A DNA stretch of 64,000 nt. Source: Paroedura picta (taxonomy: Eukaryota > Chordata > Lepidosauria > Squamata > Gekkonidae). This document shows, one piece after another, positions 35,092 through 52,800 of the stretch. The notes under the pieces are model-generated. The model was not told the origin of the DNA. It was given only the letters and a program-made list of their open reading frames with translations, and did no database searches. The position numbers were made by a program, and so were the translations under genes. The DNA lies in the NCBI RefSeq assembly GCF_049243985.1, contig NC_135379.1:14053501-14117500 (forward strand). Reading direction: 5' to 3'. Each line of letters begins with the position of its first letter. Position 1 is the first letter of the stretch.

Positions 35092-35597
35092 CAACAACAA
35101 ACGTTTTACCTCTACCTACAAGGGATGTGTTAGGCTGCATCCTAACTTTACATGCCAATCCCTGCGCAACACAACCCTATACAAGGTATGCCCAATCTAC
35201 TTCCACCCATTTGAATGGGTTGGGTTAACTCTGCATAGGATTGCAGAGTGTCATTGCAACATCAAGAGGCTTCGCTCATCCTGTCACACCAGTTTCTGGC
35301 TCACCAAGTCCCTGTTGGAAAGGGAAAGTCCCTGTTGGTTTAAGCAGACCCCGCAAGAGCGAGACCCCAGCCACGCATAGATTTATCTCCTCGTTCCTTA
35401 GCCACCCACACTTTTCTAAGGACATCCGTTGAAACCAAATCATTCCCTTTTCAAATCGGAAGCCCTTTCCACGGATTCGCCCACGACCTCCCGCCGCCTT
35501 GGAATGAACAGATCGTGACCGTCCAAACATCAGGGCCCAGGGACAGATTTCAAACAAGTCGGCGGTTTCCGGTTGTGAGAAACGGATCCGCTTAGCC
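35092..35597. other. Upstream flank of PTCHD3 copy 1
   Basis: No repeat family recognised. GC content rises toward the MITE and the start codon. Confidence 0.5.
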
Positions 35598-35726
35598 CAG
35601 GGGTACTCAAACTGGGGCCCTCCAGATGTCCACGGACTACAATTCCCATGAGCCCCAGCCGCTGGCAGGGGCTCATAGGAATTGTAGTCCGTGGACATCT
35701 GGAGGGCCCCAGTTTGACTACCCCTG
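35598..35726. mobile_element. Palindromic hAT MITE 95 bp upstream of PTCHD3 copy 1 ATG
   Basis: Complete palindrome with exact 8-bp duplications GCTTAGCC. It lies in the likely promoter or 5' UTR of PTCHD3 copy 1 and would give a long hairpin if transcribed. Confidence 0.92.
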
Positions 35727-35821
35727 GCTTAGCCCTTGATCCCGAGACGAGCAACACTTTCGCGCCGGCGGTTTATGACCAGGAGCGCATTCCCGCGCGC
35801 GATCCCGCCGCCTGCGCCACA

Positions 35822-42155
<6,334 letters not shown>

Positions 42156-42564
42156 GCTTTACGGGCATGCTGATGCATCATTTGGCAAGCCATCCAGAAG
42201 GATTATGTGCATTGGCCACCTGATGTGCCTTATGTTGCAGTCCTAGACATGCTTGCCGTAGAGGTAAGCCCCGATGGACACAGGACGCTGTGAACTTGCG
42301 TTGGATTGTGCTGCGAGCCAACTGGCCATGATTCATTCTACAATGTGGGAAAGTGGTTCGATACGCAGTATTTGTAATAAGCTGTTTAAGGTCTTTTAGA
42401 AGCCTTCTTATAGCTGCAGGGATCATCAACCGATCAGAGCAGAGTTCCTGATGGTGATAGTAGGACAAAATCTTTTTGTGTCCTGTCTCCTTGGCTGACT
42501 CATATTTAGTTGGAACCAGTTGCTTTAAGGTGGAATGGGTCTTAATGATTATTTTATACGATCA

Positions 42565-42570
42565 AATAAA
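42565..42570 (+). terminator. Poly(A) signal AATAAA for PTCHD3 copy 1
   Basis: First canonical AATAAA after the stop, 410 bp downstream; a T-rich stretch follows within 20 bp. Function inferred from position. Confidence 0.55.
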
Positions 42571-42765
42571 TTATCGTGCCTTTTTTACAATGAAGATGTT
42601 CCTTTATTATTAAGGGCCCATCCTAACCTCCGCCCCTCTGATGGGGTTGCCAGGTGGCTGGAGGAAACAAAACGTCCTGCGCCTTTAACAGATTCCTATT
42701 TCCCAGGTGTTATTTACATCCTGGCCCTGAAAAGCTTCAGCTACCTATTTCCAAAGGTCAAACCT

Positions 42766-43037
42766 CTATTAAGAAGAAGAGTTGGCTTTTATACCCCCGC
42801 TTTTCACTGCCCAAAGGAATCTTAAAATGGCTTCCAATTGCCTTCCCTTCCTCTCCCCACAACAGACACTCGGTGAGATAGGGGAGGCTGAGAGAGCTCT
42901 AATAAGACTGCTTTTTGAGAACGGCACTATCAAGGCTCTGATGAGCCCAAGGCTACACGTGGAGGAGTGGGGAATCAAACCCGGCTCGCCAAATTAGAAG
43001 CCCCTGCTCTTAACCACTATACCACGCTGGCTCTCCA
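42766..43037 (-). mobile_element. SINE-B copy
   Basis: Reverse SINE-B with AAGAAGAAGAGTTGGCTTTT at its tail and TTAACCACTATACCACGCTGG at the head. Confidence 0.88.
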
Positions 43038-43436
43038 ATATTAAAGGGACAGGAATTTTGTACTTATTTCCTGGTAGGCATATTGGTGTGCTGACCTTCT
43101 GAAAATCTTGGGATAATGGCTAGATGGACCCATGTAAGGAAAAGCATGTTTTGGCATTATGCTGACAATGATGTCACACTGAGGCCAGATAGAAATGGGC
43201 ACTGTCAGGGAGGAGCAGAGCTCAGTCGGTGCCCTGAGTCTTCCCAACCATGGCAACTCCAGTATAATGTTAGCAATGGTGGTCAGTCTAGTGCAGTGGT
43301 TCTCAACCTGGGGGTCAGGACCCCTTTGGGGGGGCGAATGACCCTTTCACAGGGGTCAGGGCAGGGCGAGCAGCTTGGCCAGAGTGGATTGAGATAGAAC
43401 ATTTGTCTGGAGGGGGAACAATTTATATACGATCAT

Positions 43437-45698
43437 ATACGATAAGAGGGAGGTGAGACGGCTAGAGCGAGTGTGGCGGAAGACCCGCGACGAAGCTACA
43501 AGAACATCTCATCGCACGCTTATGAGGGCGTATGAGATGGCGGTGAAAGCGGCAAAGTGTGACTACTTTGCTGCGGAAATCGCGTCCGCTAGCTCTCGCC
43601 CAGCCCAATTATTTAGGATAGTTCGGACCCTTACTGCCCTCGAAGGAGGGCATCAAAATAGTAGTCAATTGGAACTAGGCTGCGAGGCTTTTGCGAGCTA
43701 TTTTGCGGATAAGATCTTGTCGCTCCGTCGTGACCTTACTGCCACAGTTGATACAGTTCGTGAACTAGAAGCTCCGTGGCCGTTACGGGGGATCAGGTTT
43801 GATGGCTTCAGGCGGCTCTCTTTATCCGAAGTGGACAAATTGCTAGGGTCGGTGAGGGCGACCACTTGCCCCCTTGATCCCTGTCCGTCGTGGTTGCTTA
43901 AGATCAGCGACCCACGGATAGGTGTTCCCCTGAGGGAGATTATAAACCTCTCCCTTACATCGGGAGAATTCCCTCAGCGGCTCAAGGAGGCAGTGGTTCG
44001 CCCTCTTCTGAAAAAACCATCGCTGAATCCGCGGGACCCCGCCAGCTACCGCCCGGTATCGCATCTTGCATTCCTGGGCAAGGTGGTTGAGAGGGCCGCC
44101 GCGGACCAGCTCCTAGCATTTTTGGAGGAAACTTCGGCCCTTGATCCATACCAGTCTGGCTTCCGTCCTGGCCATGGGGTGGAGACTGTGCTGGTCGCCC
44201 TGACAGATGATCTCCGGCGCCAGCTGGACCGGGGCGGGTCGGCCATTCTCGTGCTATTAGACCTGTCAGCCGCATTTGATGTGGTTGACCACGAGCTCTT
44301 GGTTCACCGCCTCGCTGATACTGGGATTGGAAGGGTGGCTCTTAAATGGCTATCCTCCTTTCTAGAGAACAGATCACAGAGGGTCGCTGTGGGGGAGGAG
44401 TTATCCGACTCCTTTGCACTCCCATGTGGGGTGCCACAGGGAGCGGTGCTCTCCCCCACGTTATTTAACATCTATATGCGTCCCCTGGCTCAGCTGGTAC
44501 GGAGTTATGGGCTTGGGTGTCACCAGTACGCTGATGATACCCAGCTCTATCTCTTGATGGATGGCCGGCCAGATCTCCCCCCAGAAAAATTCGCCAGTTG
44601 TTTGGAAGCAGTGGCTGGATGGATCAGGAAGAGCCGCCTGAGACTCAACCCCTCTAAGACGGAGGTCCTTTGGCTAGGCCGAAGGGAGCAGGAACAGGAA
44701 GCGCGTCTTCCCTGCCTGGACGGGGTACAATTGTCATCTGTGCCCCAAGCCAGGAATTTGGGAGTGATTCTGGATGCCTCACTTTCCATGGAGGCCCAGG
44801 TCACTAAGGTAGCCCGGACGGCGTTTCTCCATCTACGCCAAGCTCGGCTACTAGCGCCCTACCTGCCCCCGGAACACCTGGCCACTGTGATCCATGCAAC
44901 GGTTACTTCTAGATTAGACTTCTGTAACTCGCTCTACGCGGGCCTACCCTTGTCTCTAACCCGGAAGTTACAGCTGGTACAGAATGCAGCTGCACGGGTC
45001 CTCACTAAATCATCTTGGAGGTCCCATGTTCAGCCTCTGCTGAAGCAGCTGCACTGGTTGCCAGTTTGTTTCCGGATCAGGTTCAAGGTTTTGGTACTAA
45101 CCTTTAAGACTATACGCGGCTTGGGTCCTGCATACTTGAGGGACCGCCTATCTCCTTATGCCCCCCGCAGGGCACTTCGCTCTGCGGGTAAGAATCTGCT
45201 GATGATCCCAGGACCCCGGGAGGCACGCCTGGCCTCGACAAGGGCCAGGGCCTTTTCGGTCCTGGCCCCTACCTGGTGGAATGAGCTCCCTGAAGAGCTG
45301 CGGGCCCTGTCGGAGCTCTCTGAGTTCCGCAGAGCCTGCAAAACGGAGCTCTTCCGCCAGGCGTTTGTCTAAGGCCGGGTGATGGCCCGGGGCTAAGATC
45401 GGACCCCTCTCCCCGGAGGGGGGAGGCCAGTACTAAACTGACCTGGTTCCCCAGAGTGTTCAATCCTATGCCCAATTATCCTCCGTTCCCTTCTGCTCAT
45501 CCAGTGGGCCTGTACGGGAATAGTTTTAATCGCCATCATTGTGACTTAGTCATTGTTTTAATGGGGTTTTAATGGGGTTTTAATGGGGAATTTTAATGGT
45601 TAATATATTGTATTTGTATCAAAATGTTGTGAACCGCCGCGAGCCGGTTTCCGAGAGCGGCGGTCATACAAATCAAATAAATAATAATAATAATAATA
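43437..45698 (+). mobile_element. L2-clade LINE, 5'-truncated, inserted in hAT
   Basis: 2.26 kb with 12-bp duplications ATATACGATCAT / ATATACAATCAT. Contains the RT frame, then a 3' UTR and the end GTGAACCGCCGCGAGCCGG plus an AATAAT tail. The endonuclease region and ORF1 are missing because of 5' truncation. Confidence 0.9.
43453..45372 (+). CDS. L2 LINE ORF2 reverse transcriptase (639 codons, open)
   Basis: Encodes the region after the endonuclease through the C-terminus of L2-type ORF2: linker (RRLERVWRKTRDEATRTSHR), RT block 0-2 (PYRPVSHLAFLGKVVE-like), block 3-4 LVLLDLSAAFDVVDHELLVH, the GVPQGAVLSPTLFNIYM motif and the catalytic YADD in HQYADDTQLY, then the L2 C-terminal domain ending ELPEELRALSELSEFRRACK. 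LDLSAAFD and the PGPREARLASTRARAFSVLA tail fit the L2 clade as I know it. No stop interrupts the frame, so the copy is young, but it lacks the endonuclease and cannot move by itself. The frame remains open a few codons upstream of 43,453; any start codon here is incidental. Confidence 0.9.
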   Translation: MRRLERVWRKTRDEATRTSHRTLMRAYEMAVKAAKCDYFAAEIASASSRPAQLFRIVRTLTALEGGHQNSSQLELGCEAFASYFADKILSLRRDLTATVDTVRELEAPWPLRGIRFDGFRRLSLSEVDKLLGSVRATTCPLDPCPSWLLKISDPRIGVPLREIINLSLTSGEFPQRLKEAVVRPLLKKPSLNPRDPASYRPVSHLAFLGKVVERAAADQLLAFLEETSALDPYQSGFRPGHGVETVLVALTDDLRRQLDRGGSAILVLLDLSAAFDVVDHELLVHRLADTGIGRVALKWLSSFLENRSQRVAVGEELSDSFALPCGVPQGAVLSPTLFNIYMRPLAQLVRSYGLGCHQYADDTQLYLLMDGRPDLPPEKFASCLEAVAGWIRKSRLRLNPSKTEVLWLGRREQEQEARLPCLDGVQLSSVPQARNLGVILDASLSMEAQVTKVARTAFLHLRQARLLAPYLPPEHLATVIHATVTSRLDFCNSLYAGLPLSLTRKLQLVQNAAARVLTKSSWRSHVQPLLKQLHWLPVCFRIRFKVLVLTFKTIRGLGPAYLRDRLSPYAPRRALRSAGKNLLMIPGPREARLASTRARAFSVLAPTWWNELPEELRALSELSEFRRACKTELFRQAFV

Positions 45699-45720
45699 AT
45701 ATACAATCATGAACAATGGA

Positions 45721-45987
45721 GCCTCTTGTGGCGCAGAGTGGTAAGGCAGCAGACATGCAGTCTGAAAGCTCTGCCCATGAGGCTGGGAGTTCGATCCCAG
45801 CAGCCGGCTCAAGGTCGACTCAGCCTTCCATCCTTCCGAGGACGGTAAAATGAGTACCCAGCTTGCTGGGGGGTAAACGGTAATGACTGGGGAAGGCACT
45901 GGCAAACCACCCCATATTGAGTCTGCCATGAAAATGCTAGAGGGTCAGACATGACTCAGTGCTTGCACAGGGGATACCTTTACCTTT
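45721..45987 (+). mobile_element. Sauria-type SINE (type A), inserted beside the L2
   Basis: Complete from GCCTCTTGTGGCGCAGAGTG to ATACCTTTACCTTT, with exact 12-bp duplications ATGAACAATGGA (45,709-45,720 and 45,988-45,999). It lies 10 bp past the L2 duplication, inside the host hAT. Confidence 0.93.
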
Positions 45988-46880
45988 ATGAACAATGGAT
46001 CTTCGCGCCATTGGTCAGTTTCGGTTTAATTTCTGGGAATGAACACTTGCATAATTTTATGGTTGGGGGCACCACAACATGAGGAACTGTATTAAAGGGT
46101 CACGCCATTAGGAAGGTTGAGAACCACTGGTCTAGTGGCAGTCTGAATGCTCTCAGCAAACACAGAATAAAAAGTAAATGCTACAGCAAGTTCCAGTCAT
46201 GCACTCCTAGGTTTGTCAGCTGCCTGAAGAACATCTTGTCCCTTTTGTAAAGGCTTTGTGAGATGCCATTGACCATGGAAAGCTTTAGCTGCCCATTTCC
46301 GCCTGTTCGGATTCTGTTCACTGATGTTGGTTTTCTAGAGAAATTTGAACCGGAAAACTTTCTGGAGGTCTAAGTCGTACAATTTGATTTGGCAGATTTC
46401 TTTGACTTATTTATGTACTCCCCAATGCACATTCTCCCTCAACAGGCACACAAAATATCTCATATTTAGTAAGCAGGACTAAAGTCACAACCCACATCAA
46501 TTGGATATGCGATATCCAACGTTTTCCCTATAGTCACAAAGTACTTGAATTGAAATATTTGATTGGGAAAATCAAATTAAGCACACTATAGAGTTTACAT
46601 CCAGTTACAGTAGAAGATTTATGTGGAAATTATTTTTCATAAAATGTAAAGCCAATAGCATATACTTCCCTTTCGTTTACATTTAAGGGGAAAGAATGGA
46701 TGCTGAAAATGACCACTGGATACATTATTTTTAGGAAACTGGCAGTGCTTAACTTCTTTCGGTGGAATAATCATGGCACCTTCAGCCTTACTGCCATTCT
46801 CTGCACTGCTTACACATCCCATTTTAAGCTGAGGAAAATCTAATTGAGAACTATTTGTGCCACACTCCTTTTCATTGAAA

Positions 46881-47175
46881 CCCGGGTCCCCACCAGGGTG
46901 CTAGGCTTTTTCCCAGCTAGAATTCTGATTGGCCATTTGAAATGTGATTGGCAGTGCATATTTTTAAAAAACTTTTATAGTTTCAAGGTTTTAAAGGGGA
47001 TTTTATGGAGTGTTATTATGTAATCCTCCTTGATTTATTTAAATAAACAGCCACTTAATAGCTGAATCTGCCTCCTGTGTCAGCCATCTTATGGCGGCCA
47101 TTTTGTGGTTCTGCTCACCACACCATATCAGAATTCCAAAGATACTCATAGCCTCAAAAGGGCTGGAGACACCTG
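46881..47175 (+). mobile_element. hAT-type non-autonomous element
   Basis: Left CCCGGGTCCCCACC and right GGCTGGAGACACCTG resemble the CAGGGGTCCCCAACC-type inverted ends. The interior has GATTGGCCATTTGAAATG and GGCGGCCATTTTGTGG. The flanks CATTGAAA / CACTAAAG only partly match. Confidence 0.55.
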
Positions 47176-47595
47176 CACTAAAGGATGTAGGCCAAAGTGA
47201 CATTACATTCCTTCTTCAGTGTGTGAACTTCTTGTGACTGATTCTCCAGGAGCAAGAGATTTTGCAAAATAGAAACAAGCTCAGTAGTGTATTTGTTAGC
47301 CTTTCTTGTCACTATTGAACTGAAAGCCTTCAAGGTCCTTTAATAAAAAGCGGCCGTTGGTGGAAGACTTAGGATCCTTGTGGCAATTCTAGACAAAAGC
47401 CAGGTGTCACAGGACCCCTTTCATCTGCTCATTGTTGCTCCCAGCGTCTTTTATTTTGTACTTGGACTCAGCAATGCCTCATAACAGCTATTGGTGCCAA
47501 GGGACATTCTTGGTGGTGGAAAGATTCATCAAATCACAACTGACCCCAGGGTCAAGAGACAAGACAAGGTGGTTTGCCGTTGTCTGCCTTTACAT

Positions 47596-47885
47596 AGCAA
47601 TCCTTGCCAGTTTGGTGTAATAGTTAGGACTTAGGAGTGTGGACTTCTAATCTGGCAGGCCGGGTTCAATTCTGTGCTCCCCCACATGCAGCCAGCTGGG
47701 TGACCTTGGGCTTGCCACAGCACTGATAAATCTGCTCTAACTGTACAGTAATATCAGGGCTCTCTCAGCCTCACCTCCCTCACAGGGTGTCTGTTGTGGG
47801 GAGAGGAAAGGGAAGGTGACTGTAAGCCGCTTTGAGTCTCCTTCGGGTAGAGAAAAGCGGCATATAAGAACCAACTCTTATTTTT
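47596..47885 (+). mobile_element. SINE-B copy
   Basis: Full from GCCAGTTTGGTGTAATAGTT to the tail AGAACCAACTCTTATTTTTC. Confidence 0.88.
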
Positions 47886-47887
47886 CT

Positions 47888-48020
47888 TCAGTAATATCAG
47901 GGCTCTCTCAGCCTCACCCATCTCACAGGGTGTCTGTTGTGGGGAGAGGAAAGGGAAGGTGAATGTAAGCCGCTTTGAGTCTCCTTTGGGTAGAGAAAAG
48001 CGGCATATAAGAACCAACTC
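47888..48020 (+). mobile_element. SINE-B 3' half, tandem to the previous copy
   Basis: Starts in mid-SINE at CAGTAATATCAGGGCTCTC and repeats the 3' half with a CTTCTTCCTCTTCTT tail. It looks like a partial tandem duplication. Confidence 0.85.
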
Positions 48021-49263
48021 TTCTTCCTCTTCTTGGTGATCTATCTAAATATTAACCAAGGTTGACCTGGCTTAGCTTCCAAGAGCTGACAGGATTTGGC
48101 TGGTCTCAGTCATACAGGCCGGAGCAGGGCCTTTCTTAATTACATCCATAATTGTATCAAAAGCATATGATAATTCCTCTTGTATTAGGTGTTACTCTGA
48201 GTAGGGATGGGCCAAAATCTGTCATGAGCCAAAATCTGTCATTAATTTCGCCCAGTTTGTGCCCCCTGAACTCATGTTTGGCAAAGACACCTTCCCCAAA
48301 CGTTTCCCAGACTTTTGTCCATTTCGGGGCCTTGTGCCGTTGAAACCTAACAGCTGAGCAGGGCAATCACCTGATAAAGGAATAGAGAAGCTTTAAAACA
48401 TTAATCTTCTTTGAAATAGCTTTCTGTATGTGGTTTGTTTTTCCCAGGGCAGTTTCTCTGTGTTGTTAAATGCTTCCTTGTTCTTGTTGCATTGTTAATA
48501 TACACCTGCCAAAAATATTAACATATAACAGCTAGCTTTCTTCCTTCAGCGCGTTTCAGTGACTTATAGTATTAGGGTATGATTCAGTGTTTCTCAAATG
48601 AATAATAATCCAGATTCAGACTTGTATTAACTTTAAAACGAGTTTTAGAGCTTTAAAACCACAACATTTCTAAAGAACATAGAGGCTTATCTGCTCTCCT
48701 GTTTAAGATGCCAATTCGTTTACTTATTTAGGCTTCCTGAAGTTGGTTTCCCTAGATCATGTTCCACCACTTCTTTGTAATAGCTGTCTTCATGTGACTC
48801 ATTCTCCATTCCCACTCCAGGAGTTTCTGCAAGAATGCTTTCTCATCTTATTCCTAGCCAAAGGTTTTATATTAACCAACTTTAGTGATTTCTCTGTAGT
48901 GATGCCACACAGCAATGTTTCTGCAACCCGTTCCGAGGAACCAAAAGTCATCTGAAATTCTTAGGCAAATGTTTCTGCCTTATTCAGAAGAAATGAGGCG
49001 CTACCCTTCATGTTTAAGGAAAGTTAAACAGAAGTTATAGTTGAAACTATAGTGACATCACCTTGTTATTTTGTTTGGTGCTGCCAACATGCGCATGGCA
49101 ACAGGGACGAGCAAAGACTTCTAACCTCAGGGCAGCTTCTCAGCCCTGGTCCTGTTCAATGGACAAGCCACTGTATCTATGGCTTCCTCGAGATGGGCAG
49201 TCAGTTCAGAATGGACCAAAGAAGTTTACACCAGGAGTGATTAAAATGCGGACTGCAATGCCA

Positions 49264-49540
49264 GAGAGCCAGTTTGATGCAGTGGTTAGGAGTGCGGACT
49301 TCTAATCTGGCGAGCTGGGTTCGATTCTGCGCTCCTCCACATGCTGGGTGACCTTGGGCTCGCCACAGCACTAATAAAGCTGCTGTGACCGAGTAGTAAT
49401 ATCAGGGCTCTCTCAGCCTCACCCACCCCACAGGGTTTCTGTTGTGGGGAGAAGAAAGGGAAGGTGACTGTAAGCCGCTTTGAGACTCCTTTGGGTAGGG
49501 AAAAGCGGAATATAAGAACCAACTCCTCTTCTTCATCTTG
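49264..49540 (+). mobile_element. SINE-B copy
   Basis: Full from GAGCCAGTTTGATGCAGTGG to AGAACCAACTCCTCTTCTTC, with a small deletion in the CAGCCAGCTGG stretch. Confidence 0.9.
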
Positions 49541-50432
49541 GTGGTCACGGAAGTACAGAAAGCTCTAAAAGGGAATTAGATTTATGGAGGTCAGGTCTAT
49601 AAGTAGCTACGAGTCATGGTGATTAAAGGAAACCTCCACCTTCGTGGGCAGTATTGGGTATATTTAGAGTTTTATGTTTAGAAAACGAAGGCATCTGTAA
49701 TTTTAAATTCCATACATAGGTCAATTAATTCAATTTTATATGTGAACTAAGTTAAATTGTACATATATGTTAAAGCAATAAAAACAAGCCTTTGATTTGA
49801 TAGGGGGGAAATTATTGTCTATATTCCAGTTTACCCAATATTTCCACTCCCCTCCATATTTTGCACCATAGCTTTAAAATTTCCTGAAGTTTTGCATCTA
49901 TAATACTAAGGACATCTGTTTCCTGAACAAACCTGAAAGGGGCTTCTGCTTCTACATTTTAAGTCCTCTCCCAGTTTTAACACTAGATGGGGCTCCACGA
50001 TCAAGCTGGCCACTTATAAAACATCAACCACATAGTCAGACCTTGGCTGCACTCTTATGTTATTTTGAACCCGCATTAAAGGACGTTCTGAATCTGGCCT
50101 CGTACTCCGTTTGTGGGACCACTTACAACTTCTCATCCAGGCGGGTTATCAATGGTAGAGAAAAGTAATGTTTATGAGGAACAGATTTAAAAAGAGACTG
50201 AACTAATTCAGACTAAGACAAAGAACATGGAGATAATCAATTCATTGCCAGCTACAGTGAAAGATGATGCCCTTGCAGGGCCTGGGGTCTCTACCTCCCA
50301 GGATCACGCTCCTGCCCTTACGCAAGTCTTCCAGGAACTGCTGACAGGTCCCAAAGGCTGCTTGCAGGCCATTTTCTCTGCCTGGTAAGAACCAAAGACT
50401 TGAACCAGGACAGTCCAGGATGTAGAAGTATA

Positions 50433-50721
50433 GGTAAAAGGTAAAGGTATCCCCTGTGCAAGCACGGAGTCATGTCTGACCCTTGAGGTGACGCCCTCCA
50501 GCGTTTTCATGGCAGACTCAATACGGGGTGGTTTGCCAGTGCCTTCCCCAGTCATTACTGTTTACCCCCCAGCAAGCTGGGTACTCATTTTACCAACCTC
50601 GGAAGGATGGAAAGCTGAGTCAACCTTGAGCCGGCTGCTGGGATCGAACTCCCAGCCTCATGGGCAGACAGCTTCAGACAGCATTTCTGCCACTTACTAC
50701 TCTGCGCCACAAGAGGCTCTT
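50433..50721 (-). mobile_element. Sauria-type SINE (type A)
   Basis: Minus-strand copy with a GGTAAAAGGTAAAGG (reverse ACCTTT) tail and near-identical 12-bp duplications TGTAGAAGTATA / TGTAGCAGTATA. Confidence 0.88.
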
Positions 50722-51159
50722 CTGTAGCAGTATAGTCAATCCCTAATAACTGTATGATCAATCAGAAAGTTGCAGTCATTTTCTTTACCACCGGGCCATC
50801 ACTGCTAGCTGCATGACCATTTCAGCAGCACATCTCCCCCTGAAAAAGCACACCTTGATGAGATATCTTCTAATGGCTCCTGAGTGTGGATATAGTAAGA
50901 TAAGCAAGGTCTCTCCCATGATTAACCCTTTGTGCTACACAACTGGAACTAGATATACTAGGGATCTCCCATCATCTGGCAATATTTCCCGACAATGGAG
51001 TGCATGGAGCTCCCATAGACTGAAAGCCACGGGTTCAAGATCTTCTTTTGTGGAAGGACAGAAACTGGGGGAGAAACAGCAGGGAAAGATGCTTGAGGGA
51101 GAAGGCATTGGGAATGGATGGCAGCTGCTGCTCAGTCACTTTCTCAGACACCTGTTTCT

Positions 51160-51232
51160 CCTGTAAAACGCCGTGAGACTTTACGAGAGCGGCGGTATAA
51201 AAATCAATCAATAAATACATAAATAAATAAGG
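51160..51232 (+). mobile_element. L2-type 3' end
   Basis: GCCGTGAGACTTTACGAGAG, GGCGGTATAAAAATCAATCA and an AAATAAATA tail. Only the terminal ~70 bp. Confidence 0.7.
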
Positions 51233-51396
51233 ACTTCCAGACTGCCTAGGAAACAGTGAAGAGGAGCCAGTGTCAGACACACCTAGAATTCCTGCAGCCG
51301 TCTCAGTGAGTCTCTTCCCCAAATTTCACCCCTGATCTTGTTGCTGCTGAGGAAAAAAAAATCAAACTCACACCTCAACAGCAGGCTCAACAGCAG

Positions 51397-51663
51397 AGAG
51401 CCAGTTTGGTGTAGTGGTTAGGAGTGCGGACTTCTAATCTGGCATGCCAGGTTCGATTCTGCACTCCCCCACATGCAACCAGCTGGGTGACCTTGGGCTC
51501 ACCACGGCACTGATAAAACTGTTCTGATCGAGCAGTGATATCAGGGCTCTCTCAGCCTCACCTACCCCACAGGGTGTCTGTTGTGGGGAGAGGAATGGGA
51601 AGGCGACTGTAAGCCGCTTTGAGCCTCCTTCGGGTAGAGAAAAGCGGCATATAAGAACCAACT
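51397..51663 (+). mobile_element. SINE-B copy
   Basis: Full-length copy from GAGCCAGTTTGGTGTAGTGG to ATAAGAACCAACTCC, running directly into a (CTT)n tract. Confidence 0.92.
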
Positions 51664-51810
51664 CCTTCTTCTTCTTCTTCTTCTTCTTCTTCTTCTTCTT
51701 CTTCTTCTTCTTCTTCTTCTTCTTCTTCTTCTTCTTCTTCTTCTTCTTCTTCTTCTTCTTCTTCTTCTTCTTCTTCTTCTTCTTCTTCTTCTTCTTCTTC
51801 TTCTTCTTCT
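51664..51810. repeat. (CTT)n microsatellite, ~49 units
   Basis: Clean CTT array continuing the SINE-B tail unit. Translation gives poly-Arg or poly-Lys-like frames with no meaning as genes. Confidence 0.97.
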
Positions 51811-52678
51811 ATGTGATTCTGATAGCCTGGGGGAATAGTGTAGCCCTCCTATTCCCCCCAACCAATTACTCTTGCTCTTTCCCTATCTCAGGGCTCCTCC
51901 ATGAAGCTAAACTAAACTTGTTGCTCACAAGTACACACAAACATCAAACCAACAACCACCCCATGAAAGGTCTCTTAGTGGGGACTTTCCAAGAGTCTTA
52001 CAAGAGTCTTTCTACCCCCAAATGTTAGTACATTTAAAACAAAAATGGTCAATTATATCTACTGATGATGAGGATTATGAGGATTATGCGGTGTGCTGAG
52101 GTAAATTGTTTATCAAGGAAGAGCAACAGCTGGTTCTTGAGGCAAATTAAATTATTCTTCCTTCCTCCTGGTGACTCACATAGGCCCTTTTCATTTAACA
52201 CAACAATGAGCTTATTTTTGTTGGTAGATATTATAACTCAAATACGCCTCAAATATTTACAACTTAAAGTGGATGGCAGTTTCGTTCAGAGCTTTATAGA
52301 CTGACAAACGGTATTCCTGGACACTCTCTCAAAGGGCTGGTCACCTTGCCCTGGTGAGACAGGAGGTTGCTCTTAAAGCTCAATAATATCTGTTCCTTTT
52401 CCTGTTGACTTTAACCCTTAAGATGAACGTCAGAAGTGTGGACTTTACCTGTGTAGTCCTCACCCTTCTCCATTCCTATTTACCAGAGGACTTCCCTGAT
52501 TGAATCCCTAAAGCTTAGCTCCCTGGGACAGCCTACCTTCCCTGATTCAGGATACTTTAACCTACCCTTTCCTAGCTTCGTAGAGATCTTCTTCATCTCT
52601 TCTCTTCCCGAGTCCGACCTGAGGGGCTGCCAGCCTTTTTCTGCTTCCGAAATTCCTTTCCTCCCCCTTCTCTCAGAG

Positions 52679-52800
52679 CAGGGGTAGTCAAACTGCAGCC
52701 CTCCAGATGTCCATGGACTATAATTCTCATGAGCCCCTGTCAGCGGGGCTCATGAGAATTGTAGTCCATGGACATTGGAGGGCCACAGTTTGACTATCCG
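52679..52800. mobile_element. Palindromic hAT MITE
   Basis: Exact 8-bp duplications TCTCAGAG at both sides. The right terminus is shortened to GACTATCCG. Confidence 0.9.

Larger units (their letters stand above)
43294..46129 (+). mobile_element. hAT-type element hosting an L2 and a SINE
   Basis: Ends CAGTGGTTCTCAACC and GGTTGAGAACCACTG with exact 8-bp duplications GTCTAGTG at 43,286-43,293 and 46,130-46,137. Without its inserts the element is only about 0.3 kb (43,294-43,436 plus 45,999-46,129), a non-autonomous hAT. Confidence 0.92.

Noticed and set aside
45721-45987. tRNA-like A and B boxes here and in the other SINEs, which could be called tRNA genes.
   Set aside because: They are heads of SINEs with bodies, tails and target duplications; none shows a full cloverleaf with an acceptor stem.
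46881-47175. Considered as a second solo LTR because of CCAAT-like words and AATAAA.
   Set aside because: Its ends look like inverted hAT termini rather than TG...CA, so a hAT call fits better, with modest confidence.
51562-51861. Poly-Arg, poly-Ser and Leu/Ser-repeat open frames at 51,562-51,861, 27,750-28,151, 28,651-29,269 and 55,745-56,031.
   Set aside because: They are translations of simple repeats (CTT, GAA, GAAA, CTAT) and have no start context or conservation.
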